A DNA stretch of 64,000 nt from Neoceratodus forsteri (Eukaryota > Chordata > Ceratodontiformes > Ceratodontidae): contig CM028131.1 in NCBI GenBank assembly GCA_016271365.2, positions 167,156,501-167,220,500 on the forward strand, read 5' to 3'. Position 1 is the stretch's first letter. Each line of letters opens with the position of its first letter. The notes under the pieces were generated by a model, which saw only the letters and a list, made by a program, of their open reading frames with translations, was not told the DNA's origin and did not search any database. Below, piece by piece: positions 12,601 to 22,930 of the stretch. The position numbers were made by a program, and so were the translations under genes.

Positions 12601-12849
12601 TTTAACATGAGGGTAGGAAGAGACATCACAATGTATTTAATATCTCCAGTCATAGGTACTAACTTGACAGTTGATTGCAGCATTCAGACTTCTATGGCAG
12701 GTGCAGAATGGTCCATTCTGGCCCCAGGGTTACATACAGGGCTGGATAGGGAAGTGGCAGTTGGCACAACTGTTTTTGGGGGTCTGACTGGGCCCAGGGC
12801 TTCTTGGAAGACATGTCAGGCTCTAGTGAAATTGATAGATCTTCACCTG

Positions 12850-13545
12850 TAGAGTGACTGTCAGGATGGCCAGGTAGAATATTATTTTCCCTGGTTCCTT
12901 AGTCCAATTTTTATCTTATCAAAAGATTGCATTCTTTCCAAAACTCCCCTGTGGTAATCCACATAAAATGAGAATCAACTCCCTGATACCAGGATATCTT
13001 GTAGTTCTCTGGCTCATTTAAGGATAATTTCTTTGTATCCTGGTATTGGAAGAGCTTGAAGATAAGTGGGCAAGAGCATGATTTCTGCACTTCCAGCTTT
13101 CCTCTTTGAATGCACTGATCTCTATTGAGTTCAAAGTCGTAGGTACAGAGTCTAATTGCAGCCATACTGGGAGCAGGGATGGTAAAATATCAACTGCATC
13201 CTTCCCCTCTAGACCTTCAGGGAGACCCAGAATATGGGGTTTGATTCAGCAGCCTCATCCCTCTGGATCTTCCAGCTTTGTCAGCAGTCACTGGATTTGC
13301 TACTCGGCTGCCTGGATCCTCTCCTCATGCAGATATTGAGAAATTGAAAAGGACATCATTTGGGTCTTGGCTACAGCCACTCTCATGGTACGGCAGTTGA
13401 CGCTATTTTGTATTTCAGTCACAGTACTCTTGATGGTATCTACTGTAGCTGCTATCCATTCCAGTAGTGAGGTCTGTGGATCCCCAGAGGGAGAAGTAGG
13501 GATGGTGGAAAACTGAATCATAGCCATCTTGTTAGTTGGTTGCCA
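12850..13545 (-). pseudogene. L1 ORF1 (RNA-binding protein) remnant
   Basis: The minus strand from 13527 encodes a hydrophilic heptad-like stretch (EWIAATVDTIKSTVTEIQNS), a likely coiled coil. It is followed by a block including ILGLPEGLEG and then PLIFKLFQYQDTKKL and YQGVDSHFM. The last three match the L1 ORF1 RRM/C-terminal pattern of R-I-x-G-L-P-E-x-x-E, P-x-x-x-x-x-L-x-x-Y-x-x-K, and Y-x-G-x-x-x-x-F. In the family this protein coats the element RNA. Stops and frameshifts show it is not functional. Confidence 0.75.
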
Positions 13546-13759
13546 TGAGGAGAGAGATCTTAATGCTATTTCTTTTTATTTTTGTGGGGTCATCAGCTCC
13601 TCAAAACTCCCCAAAGGTGTTGACTTACCTCTCCTCTCCTTGGTGCTTCAGATGGTGTAGTTTCAGTGAGTCTTTTAAAGGTGGATGTAAGCAGATGGTA
13701 TTAGCAGGGTCCAGGAGCCAAGAGTTTAAGCAGCCATCTTGGTTTAAGCACCCATGTGA

Positions 13760-15215
13760 CCTCCCATGTGGATCTTTGTTAAATGCAACTTTGAGTCACA
13801 CTACTTCCCATGTGTATCTTTGTTAATTGCCACTGTGTGGTGCACTACTCCCCCATGTAGATCTTTCTTAAAGGCAACTATGAGGTTCACTAATCCCCAA
13901 TGTGACTGTTTGTTAATGCCCGCTGTGCGATTCATTAATGCCCCACATGAATCTTTGTTAAAGCCTCTGTAAGGTGCACTACTCTGCAATGTGGATCTTT
14001 GTTAATGACACCATGCGTCACATTACTCCAATTTGTGGATCTTTGTTAAATGCCAATCTAAGGTGCAATGCTTCCCCATGTGATTACTGTTGAAGGCAAC
14101 TGTGAGATGCACTACTCCTCTATGTGGATTTTTAAGGGCCAGTTTCAAGTGCACTTCTTCCCATGTGGATCTTTGTTGAAAGCCAATCTGAGGCACACAA
14201 CTCCCCCATGTGCATCTTAGCCAAAGATCATTATGAGGCACACTAGTCCCCCATGTGAATCTTTGTTAAAGGCAACTGTGAAACATAGTAATCTCCATAT
14301 GGATTCTTTTTAATGGCCACTGTGAGATGCCCTACTCCCCTATATGAATGTTTGTTAAAAACAACTGTGAGGTGCAGTAATCCCCATGTGGAATTGCTCA
14401 CCACACTGATCATTGTTAAAGACCACTCTGAGGTGCAATACTCTCCTTTGTGGATCTTTGTTAAAGGACACTTTGTGACATGCTACTCCCTCAAATTCAT
14501 GTTTGTTAAAGGACACTCTGAGACATATTACTCCCCCAGGTGGATCTCTGTCAATGGCTGCTGTAAGATGCACAGTGCTCACGTGTGCATCTTTTGTTAA
14601 AGGCTAATTTAAGGCATACTAGTCCCCCATGTGGATCTTTGTTGAAGGCCACTCTGAGGCACACTACTCCCTCATATGGATCTCTTTTAAAGGCAACTTT
14701 GGGGTGAAATACTCCCTCAAGCTTATCTTTGTTAAAGGCTGCTGTGAGTCACACTACTCCTCCATGTGGATCTTTGTTAATTGCCACTGAGCACTACTCC
14801 CATGTGGATCTTTGTTAATGGCCACTGTAAGGTGCACTATTCCCCCACGTGGATCTTTTTTAAAGGCAACCGTGAGGTCCAAGAGCCCCCCCCCATCGAT
14901 GTTTGTTAATGGACACTGTGAGGTGCACTACTCACTGTGCAGGTCTTGGTTAAAGGCCACTCTGAGGTGTAACTCTCTTAAGTGGATCTTTGTTGAATGC
15001 CACTGCAAGTTATACTACTCCACTTTGCTGATCTTTATTAAAGGTCACATTGAGGTGCACTATTACCCCTATGTGGCTCTTTGTCAATGGCTACTGTGAG
15101 GCACACTACTCCCCCATCTGTATCTTTGTTAAAGACCACTATGAGGCATACTAGTCCCCTATGTGGACAATGGTTAAAGCCCACTGTAAGTAACACTACC
15201 TTCCCACAGGGATCT
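13760..15215. repeat. 46-bp minisatellite, right block (about 32 units)
   Basis: Same unit and orientation as the block at 2990-4088, more divergent, with variants ending AAAGGCCACTCTGAGG. It begins immediately beyond the 5' end of the L1 element and fades out near 15215. Confidence 0.95.
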
Positions 15216-17868
15216 TTTAGATCACTAATTCCATGCAATGCATGGATGTGTGCCTATATTCAAGTTGGGTTACAATCACTGCCATGCCACAAAAGGGGCT
15301 TCAATATAATGGGCTCTAAATTCATTCCAGCATCACAGTACTTTGTTACTACATATTGCTAGTTATTGCAGAAATAACAGCCAGTGCTGTAGCTATTCTC
15401 TGAACTGCCTTATTCCTAGACATCATCCCTTAAAGGCACACATATCTTATTTCCCAAATTAAAAATATACAGCATCATGTTCTCTGAACCTTTCACTAAA
15501 GATCATATTCCTTTTCCCTTTAATATACTGTGCCACCTACAGCAGGGAATTGTCACAAGGATTTTCCATCAGGAGCTGCCACTCACAGTCTCTACTTTAG
15601 GTGCTGGTGTTCTGGATAAAAACCCATCATGCATACATGAACCACTGTAGGACACAAGGTTTGGAGGGGCTGAGTTTCCGATAGGATTCTGCATCACAGC
15701 AACAGTGCAGGGTTCTCTGCAATGTGTGCCAGTGATAGAGACACTCAGACTGTCAGACTAACAAATTGACTGACAGCGTGCATCGACGCATACAAAGTCA
15801 GGCAGATGGGCAGATTGTTTCGGTTCTGAGCAAGCAACTTTCTGAGCCTGTCACTGTGACTCACATCACTAAATCAAGAAGAATCCCCATGTGCTTCAAA
15901 AGGGATATTTAGCAATCAGTTTCATTTTAGTACATATTGACATCCCAGAAATCAAACTCCTGTGACGAGATTTAATTTTTAAGCTCTATTAGCCTGTCAA
16001 TTTCTAACAGAATGAAGCAACTGTGAGTGAGCAAGATGGTCTCCGCCTCATGCTGAAAGGCAGCCCATTAAAGATCCAATAAATTAGGCATGACTGCTAC
16101 TAATGCACAGCTGGCCTGACAGCTGCTGTATCACAAGCAGGCACCCCATGTATTTGCTGTCCATACTGTCACCTCTCCAGAAATGCAAGAGTTCCCCATT
16201 GCCTCTAAAATGAATGAGGGGTGCGGGGGCCTTATTTTTAATAACTTAAATATATATAAGATTGCCATTGTGCTTGTCTTCTTCCTCCATATGTGATTAT
16301 ACAGTATTTAATCATCCTGCCACTAGGTGAGTTTGGGATTTCTATGCAGCTCTGAATTCTGTGGCATAGAAACAGGAAGGGGAATGGGGCAGGAGTCATT
16401 TACCTAAATGGAAGAAAGTAGGCTCCCAAGGAAGTGCACAGTGAATTACATGATAAATGGTGTGTGGTTTACACCTGATTAACCAAATACATTTTTATTT
16501 ATTTACAATATATTTTTTTATTTGAAATGTGTTGACTGTAAATGTCATTCTGAGCTGACATTCATTTCCATGTATGACTAAGATCAAGGAAATCACAAGA
16601 AGTGGGGATACAGAAAATGTAAATGGTACAGTGCAAAGTATTTTTTATGTATGTATTTATTTTACATTTGTCAGGAGAAAAATACTCAGCCAAGACAGTT
16701 TTACAAGTTTAACCTGGGGGGGGGGTGGATATAACCACAGCACAGTGTTCTTCTGTTATTTTTATCTGTTTTTGCAAGCTGTAAAATGACTTGTGAAGTG
16801 AAGAATGATCTGTAACTTCTTGTACTTACTTCAATAAAAATATTATGCAAAAAAAAACAACATTTTGCAATAATTAGTGGACTCTGTACCTTTTGTATGC
16901 ATGAGCAAAATAAATAAAAATGCATGCATAAATGTGCTAATGGTAGGGGCTGATGATTGAAGTACCAGCTGGGCTTATCTGGAAATGTAGACCAGTGGGA
17001 CACTAGGAAAAGGAACAGGAACAGGAGTGGGTCATGTGGTCATGGAGAAGTGCCTTCTGTGAAAGATGAAAGTGGGAGGAGCTGACAGAGAGAGGGAGAT
17101 AGTTCCAGATCTAATGGAGTCTAAGGGAGAAGGAGGGCTTTCCCACATTACTTTTGAAAAAGGGAATTGCAAAGGAGTTGCTGTCAGAGTTTCTGAGTGA
17201 GTAAAGGGTAACTACATAGGGAGAGAGAAGCGAGAAGAGATAGGGAGGATGGGTAAAGCTCCAGTAGTTAGAAATGAGGGAAGCAGAGTCGAAGAGATGT
17301 CCACCTTCAAACTGATGGGAGAGAGATCTGACTCTGAGTAGAGAGCACTATAGTGATGCATACAGGGAGGACAGTTTAGGGTAGTAAGTAAATATGTTTT
17401 TGTTTGACTCAAGAGATATACAAAACTTCTGAAGAGAAAAAAAATAACTAATTGTTAATGGTGTCCTACATAGCACAACAATAACACATCAGTTTGTTCA
17501 GAAAAATGTATTTATGTTAAACAGGCAAAATAACAGAAGTGTGGTGGGGGGATCAGTAGGGCAAGGATGGATTTACGGGCAGCCCCACAGACATCCCCAT
17601 AGTAAAATGTCGGAAGGATAATTCTGAGCACAATCTCACAATGAGCAGGAATGGCTATACAGGACTTGTTATTGTAAAGAGCACCAAATCTGTAGAGGAG
17701 CTTTCAGTGGATGGAGATATGTCTGGAGAAATCCAAGTGTGGCTCTAGCTACATACAAGGGGATTTAAATGCAGCAACGTCCTCCAGAAGGACACCATCC
17801 AGTGTTGAGTAGATAGGGGAGGGGGCAGAGGTTCTGGGGCAGCCAGAACAATTGTACAGAAGATACAA
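15216..17868. other. Largely unique intergenic sequence
   Basis: No coding region, LINE block or tandem array is recognised, which is unusual for this window. A short poly(G) run lies at 16719-16728 and A-rich tracts near 16848. The part from about 15720 to 16260 has the look of a conserved noncoding element (see its own entry). Purine-rich DNA at 17030-17400 and the sequence to 17868 are unassigned. Confidence 0.5.
15720..16260. promoter_or_regulatory. Candidate conserved noncoding element
   Basis: Repeat-free, compositionally balanced sequence with AT-rich homeodomain-like cores (TTTAATTTTTAAGC near 15970, AATAAATTAGGC near 16078) and E-box-like CAGCTG twice (16110 and 16121). It has no ORF, tandem structure or LINE block. 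This is an inference from texture only. Alignment to other vertebrates would decide it. Confidence 0.3.
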
Positions 17869-18842
17869 ACATACATAAAAACATAAGAATATGCCAACAG
17901 AGAAAGGTCTTTTAGTCTCTCTAGTCTGCTCCAGTGTGCAGTTCTCACTGTGTTTACAGAGGGAAGTGCTCCCTTCCCCATAACCCCTCCCCCCGGCCCT
18001 TCTCAAATACCCCCACACCCTCTCTCCTCCCTCTCCCTGCAACTTCCCTCCTCACCATGTTCCAACCTGTCTTGAAGTTGTCCACCATTTTTAGGGACAC
18101 TATCTCCTCTGTCAACTCATTCCATTTAGCTGCCACCCTCTCTGGGAAAAGTGCCTCCTAATCTCCCTGCTGAACCTTCCATCCACCAGCTTTAACCTGT
18201 TACCCTTAGTGGTATTGTTCCCACTAAGGCTGAAGAGGCCTTTGGTGCACATTCTGTTTAAACAGTATCTTTAAGTACATGTTGAGTGCCCCTGAGCCTC
18301 TCTTCACAGGTGCTGCCTTGTTGGCCCTAAATTATCTTAGTTGCCCTTCTTTTAGACCATTTTCAGAAAGTTGATACCCTTCTTAAGATAAGGGTACCAG
18401 TACTGCACACTGTAATTAGGGTGCGGTCTCACTAGAGACCTACACAGTGGCAGAATGACTTCCACCTTCCTGTTGGTAATTCCCCTAGCTATGCAGCCCA
18501 GTATCTGATTTGCTTTGACCGCAGCATTCCTGCAGTGTGCCAAGTGTTTCAAGTCACTCATGATAATTACACCCAGGTGCTTTTCTTCTCTGACCTGGTT
18601 ACCTGCACAGCACTCAACCAGTATTTGGTCCCTGGGTTTTTTGCCTCCAAGAGCATCACTTTACACTTTTTAGTGTTGAACCCCAGTTGCCAAATGCCAG
18701 ACCACTTCTCTAGCCTAGCCAGGTCTTCACTGAGTTCCTGTCTCCCCTCTTCCATGTCCACCCTCCCACAGAGCTTTGTGTCATCTGTGAACAGGCAGAC
18801 CTTACATGGATCCCATCCACAATGTCATGTATAAATATGTTA
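17869..18842 (-). pseudogene. CR1 LINE 3' fragment (copy F)
   Basis: The minus strand reads from a decayed RT palm (near 18780) through SEDLARLEKWSGIWQLGFN and KKCKVMLL (18670-18740), then HCRNAAVKANQILGCIARG with EVILPLCRSLVRPHPNY (18410-18540). It ends with the WNELTEEIVSLK C-terminus (18080-18130) and a tail with ACATAAGAATATG-type repeats near 17870. These are standard CR1 ORF2 C-terminal blocks. The copy is 5'-truncated and frameshifted, and it abuts another CR1 tail at 18843. Confidence 0.85.
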
Positions 18843-19130
18843 ATAGAAACATAGAATTTGATGGCAGATAAGGACCGCATGGCCCACCTAGTCTGCCCAT
18901 TTCTCTACCTAACAGATAAGCTGCAGATGCTAGTTAACCAACAGCCTACTTCCTCCTACCCCCACTAGAATAGCATTATGTCTGTCCCATGCACTCTTGA
19001 ATTCCCCCACTGTGTTTGCCTCCACTACCTCCTCAGGAAGGTCATTCCATATATCCACAACCCTCTCCATGAAAAAAATACTTCCTCACATTACCTCTAG
19101 CCCCTCCTGAACCATGAATGCTAAATTATT
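18843..19130 (-). mobile_element. CR1 LINE 3' end (copy G)
   Basis: It begins with the terminal CR1 motif AGAAACATAGAATTTGATGG (the minus-strand 3' end), then GGCAGATAAGGACC and CCAGTCTGCCCAT-like sequence, and runs into the last coding block (WNDLPEEVV-like on the minus strand, near 19050). It is 5'-truncated at about 19130. The same terminus occurs at 50690 and, diverged, at 20110. Confidence 0.85.
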
Positions 19131-19255
19131 TTAATAATGCTGAGTCACTCTCCCAAAAGAGTTCCATGTAGCCCACCTGGGCTACTCTTTTTTTTTCCAT
19201 TGGCACAAGGATATAGCCTAGTCAAGTCAAACCTGGTCGTCAGACAGCTATAAGG

Positions 19256-19545
19256 TGTTTTTTCCCCCTTTAATTTCCTCCCTCCACCCCTGGTGAAAAT
19301 GTGTGCCTGTAATGGCTGTGCACAGATGCAGTGTCCCTGTGTGGCAGGAGAAAGCTTCCTGGTACAGGCTCAAGGGCTGCTGTGGTGGTAGCCACCAACC
19401 CTCCCCGACTGAGATGCACTGCTGCATGGCAGCTGCCTCAGTTATGGCCTTCTGATGCACCTTATTGGGCTTGCTTCCGAACCCAGGTCATCAGCACAGC
19501 AGCTGGGCTTCTACATTACTGGCCATTAGGCCATCTGGAGGAGGT
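19256..19545 (-). mobile_element. tRNA-derived SINE (candidate)
   Basis: On the minus strand an A box TGGCCTAATGG (19523-19533) and a B box GGTTCGGAAGC (19473-19483) are about 40 bp apart, as in a tRNA-derived RNA polymerase III promoter. The A box fits its consensus at every position. The B box fits at most positions. A T run near 19256-19261 could be the poly(A) end. The body between is not assigned to a family. Confidence 0.5.
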
Positions 19546-20033
19546 CATAAGTGGTTTTACTGTGCCCACCCTAACAACACTTTCTCTTCTGTTCATTCTA
19601 TTTATTTTTCTATACCACTGTCTTATTCTGTATATGTCTAGCTTTCTATTTTATCCTAACTGTAACACTTTATCTAAATAAAGTATATATTTTTTTTTTT
19701 TACTCCTGGGCTATCCTATACACATTTTCCTCTCTCTGTTTTTGCATTCACTACTGTATTTTCTTCACAGTCCACTATTTTCCTGTTTAACAGGTCTGAC
19801 AGGATGCAGATTATCCCCATCAGATAAGTGTTACTCTGTGTCTAACCTCTGCTAGCCTTCCTATTTACTCCCTAAGAACTACAGATCCTTTGTGACCAGT
19901 TCCGTATATTTTATTTTACAGGTCTGATGGACATAATCCCTTCAAGACTCCTACCTCTGGATCCTCAGTACCCAGGTAAGAGACCATCTATGTATTACCT
20001 ACAAGTGATAGGTTTACTGTAACTGTGCCTGTC

Positions 20034-20068
<35 letters not shown>

Positions 20069-20099
20069 AGGGGATGCATACCGCAATATATATTTTTTA
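19546..20099. other. Unassigned region with a (GT)n microsatellite
   Basis: No gene is recognised. A plus-strand AATAAA lies at 19677-19682 before a T run. (GT)n occupies about 20038-20066, followed by AT-rich sequence. Confidence 0.4.
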
Positions 20100-20940
20100 A
20101 TATATATACATAGATACATAGACAGTGTCGGCAGATAAGGGCCTATGGCCCACCCAGTCTGCCCATTTGAACTTGTAAGTTCAGTTTATGTTTTTCTAGA
20201 AGTCTGTTGCCCCTTAACCCTGACCTCCAGAATTCCTTTATGTCTATCCCATGCATTCTTTTTTTTTTCCATTATGCTCTTTACTCCCCCTGAGCTGCCT
20301 GCCGCCCTATCCTCAGCTCGGTCACGGCTCGCTGGCTTCTGTCCCCAAATCAGCCACCCCCCCCGATTCCCCGTGGCTTACCCCCCACGGTGAGGGCCCG
20401 CGACACGGGAGGCAGATGCCGCGGGCACTGTAGTCAGGTCGGGGGCTTGGCCTGGGGGCATATCAGAAGCCCCGGCGAGCTTCATTCATGGTGGCAGGCT
20501 GCTCCGTTTTCCGCTTTTCTGTGGAGGCGGGGCCGCACCGCCACATCACCATCCGCCCCACCTCCAAGGAATTCTTGAAGCGTCGGCTGCGTGGGAACTC
20601 CCGGCCTCTGCCAGGGGTCCCCAGCGCACTGAGTGCTGCCCACACCCTCCCCCCGGAGAAGGAGGCTGCCCAGGCGCTCAACTACTCCCCGGCGCCCCTC
20701 CGACGGACCCGGATCCGTTCCTCAACCCGGTCGCCGTGCGCAAGTGAAACCCCACTGCTGCTACCGACAGTCAATAGCTATCCCATGCATTCTTAAATCC
20801 CGTGATTGTTTCAGCCCCACCACTTCCTCTGGCAGGGTGTTCCACTTGTCCACCACCCATTCTGTGAAGATAATATATAATGGCCAGCCTGCTATGGGTG
20901 ACTGAGAAAATAATTGGAATGCATGTAAGAGATGTTGCTG
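20100..20940 (-). mobile_element. CR1 LINE 3' end (copy H), split by a retroposon
   Basis: The terminal CR1 signature (ATAGATACATAGACAG, then GGCAGATAAGG and CCCAGTCTGCCCATTT) starts near 20105. The CR1 coding end resumes at 20795 with a minus-strand block of WNTLPEEVVGLK type near 20850. A foreign segment, 20261-20777, separates the two parts. Both sides repeat the same 17 bp (see that entry). Confidence 0.85.
20261..20777 (-). mobile_element. GC-rich retroposon, copy 1, with 17-bp target duplication
   Basis: The insert is GC-rich and begins on the plus strand with a T run (poly(A) on the minus strand). It is bracketed by CTATCCCATGCATTCTT at 20244-20260 and 20778-20794, an exact 17-bp duplication of the CR1 target. 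The inferred nick site on the minus strand reads TTT/AAGA, close to the L1 endonuclease preference. Internal blocks, such as the stretch around 20600-20700 (GCCTCTGCCAGGGGTCCC, then CCCGGAGAAGGAGGCTGCCC), recur diverged in the insert at 43339-43877. No Pol III boxes are obvious. It could be a 5'-truncated LINE-mobilised family or a retrocopy of an unknown transcript. Confidence 0.75.
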
Positions 20941-21079
20941 CTTCACTACTGTTATGATTTAGAGGCGCCAAGGAAGGGGGATGCCTGGACTGATGGACTC
21001 AGCGAAAGTGGGGCCGTAGGCCGAGAATATGTTTCCACTGGTGGTGACACTACACTACTCTATTGATGCTCTGGCAAGA

Positions 21080-21810
21080 TGAGACCACCAAAAGAGGGAA
21101 GTCACAGTAATGGTCAGAGATGATTTGAGTGGGAGGCCCCAAAATGGATGACAGTGGATCCCAGCAGATGATCGGTGGCAGGGAAAGTAATGGAAATCTC
21201 GCTGAAGTGCAGGCTGATGACTACCAGTTGGCAAATGAGCTGCATGACCACTTGCAGCATGCTTTCACAAATGGGAGGTCATGTCAAACATATGTCATAG
21301 ATTTATTTGACTAGGTGATTAAGGCGGTGGATCACGAGAAGACATGGATGTTACCTATCTGGACTGCATCTGATGCTGTGCCACACAAGAGGCTAATAAA
21401 GAAAATCAGCAACCTGAGTGTCGGTGAGAAGGTGGTAAGCTGGGTATCAAAATGGTTACAGTATAGGGCACAGAGGGTGGTGGTAAATGCAAGTCACTTG
21501 TTAAACAGAAGAGAGTTCACTGGAGTGCCACAGGGATTGGTACAGAGTCCTGTCTTCTTCAATGTCTTCAGAAGTGACATTGCTGAGGAAATGGAGGGGA
21601 AGGTGTGTTTCTTTGTGAAAGATGACTTGGTAGATATGGTATATTTAGCACTAAGGCAGGAAGAGAAGGTGAGGTGCCTACCGGATGCCTCAACGTGGAG
21701 GGATGCAGACCAGCGAATCCTGGTGGGGCAAGAGAGGGAGTTGGATGTCACTGTCCATCTGCTGACAAATGTCCTGACAAGGGACACAGGAGGGGTGATA
21801 TAACCAAGGT
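21080..21810 (+). pseudogene. CR1 reverse transcriptase fragment (copy I1)
   Basis: The plus strand carries NGRSCQTYVIDLFD, then SDAVPHKRLIKKISNL, VSWVSKWLQYRAQRVVVN, GVPQGLVQSPVFFNVF and EGKVCFFVKDDLVDM. These align with the CR1 palm, but the catalytic F-A-D-D is FVKDD, so an aspartate region residue is altered. Stops and indels are present. It is truncated at both ends. Confidence 0.8.
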
Positions 21811-22189
21811 CTAGGGGGCTGGGGAGGGGCCTGAAGTAGGTAGCTCATTTGGTGCCCTTAACTGAGGTACTACCTATATACTGCTGGTTGGAAGTTAACA
21901 AACAATGCACTGGTTTCAAAGAGTGGTTGAAGGCATGGTGCAGGGGAGGTGGGTTTGGGCTACATTGGAGACTGGGGTCCTACTTGTTGTGATAGAGGCC
22001 TGTACAAGAGAGAACAGCCTCCGCCCATCTGTGGGTGGAATGGCAGTCCTGAGTGGAAGGTTTAAATGATACTTCAATGGGTGCTTAAACTAGCCAATCA
22101 GGGAGCCAGTAAAATAAGGTAGCTAGTGAATGCCACTCCCCCTACCCTCAGCAAATGTAGCAACAGGGAGTAGAAGTCCAGGTGAAATT
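21811..22189. other. Unassigned, probably decayed CR1
   Basis: No clear coding block. The base composition (purine-rich plus strand) resembles the adjoining CR1 fragments. Confidence 0.3.
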
Positions 22190-22930
22190 AACTCCCCAGG
22201 GGTAGAGAAGCTTAGGGGTAAGGGTGGGCCGATGGGAGAGTGGCCATTGGCGTGTCATAGGGATCAATCAGTACTGGGTCCTGTCCTCTTCATAGTTTTC
22301 ATAAGTGACATGGCTGAGGAACTGGAGGGGAGGGTGTGTCTGTTTGTGAATGCTACAAAAAATCCTCAACTGAGTGAACACACAGGAGGTGGTGCAGAGA
22401 ATGCAAAGGGATTTGGGGAAAATAGAGCTGTGGTCTGGGGGTGGCAGTTGGGTTTCAGTGCCAACAGCAAAGTTATGCACTTGGTGCAGGGAAACCAGGT
22501 GGATGTATATAAGATTGGGGGGGGTACTTACTGTCACCAAGTAAGAGGGACATTGGGGTAGTCATATCTGATGATCTCATGCTGGTGGGGCAATGCAACA
22601 GGGACGTTGGTAAGTCTGTTAGGATTCTAGGGTGCTTAGGGATGGTGTTTTCAAGTGGGACAAAGGAGGTGGTGTTGCCCTTGTATCACTCAGTAGTGAG
22701 ACCCCACCCAGAGTACTGTGTACAATTCTGGAGGCCACAACTCCACAAGGACATTGACAGGGTGGAAGCAATCCAAGAGAGGGCTGCACAAGAAACCATA
22801 TGAGGATAAGCTGCAGGAACTCTGCATGTACTGCGGGGGGGGGCCTGAGGGGACATGATTGAGACCTGTAAGTACCTCACAGGGGTAAACAAGGTGCAGG
22901 AGGTGAGTGGGTGGGTGAAGAATCTGAGGG
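22190..22930 (+). pseudogene. CR1 reverse transcriptase fragment (copy I2)
   Basis: The plus strand starts again at the PQGS-like block (GSVLGPVLFIVFISDMAEEL near 22265), overlapping in content with copy I1, so this is a separate insertion. The FADD position is changed (CLFVNATK). It continues with WQLGFSANSKVMHL, VVISDDLML, GTKEVVLPLYHSVVRPHPEY and FWRPQLHKDIDRVEAIQER, then fades near 22930. Confidence 0.8.

Larger units (their letters stand above)
4090..13760 (-). mobile_element. L1-clade LINE, probably full length, inserted in the minisatellite and broken by two L2 insertions
   Basis: Read on the minus strand from 13760, the order is a start containing AAGATGGC (13733-13740), an ORF1 with coiled coil, an endonuclease region, reverse transcriptase, the ORF2 C-terminal region and a 3' untranslated region ending near 4090. 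It is interrupted at 10662-11118 (L2 tail, plus) and about 5767-8200 (L2, minus). Without these insertions it spans about 6.8 kb, a normal full-length L1 size. The same 46-bp minisatellite lies on both sides, so this element entered the array. No clear target duplication or long poly(A) remains. The exact clade (L1 or Tx1) needs a phylogeny. Confidence 0.8.

Noticed and set aside
19560..19700. AATAAA followed by a T run as a host gene 3' end
   Set aside because: There is no upstream coding sequence; it fits random or transposon-derived sequence.
20271..20777. CpG-island-like GC-rich stretch that could be a promoter with a first exon (ATG at 20488)
   Set aside because: It is flanked by a 17-bp target duplication and a T run inside a CR1, and has a diverged copy at 43339-43877, so it is a retroposed insert.
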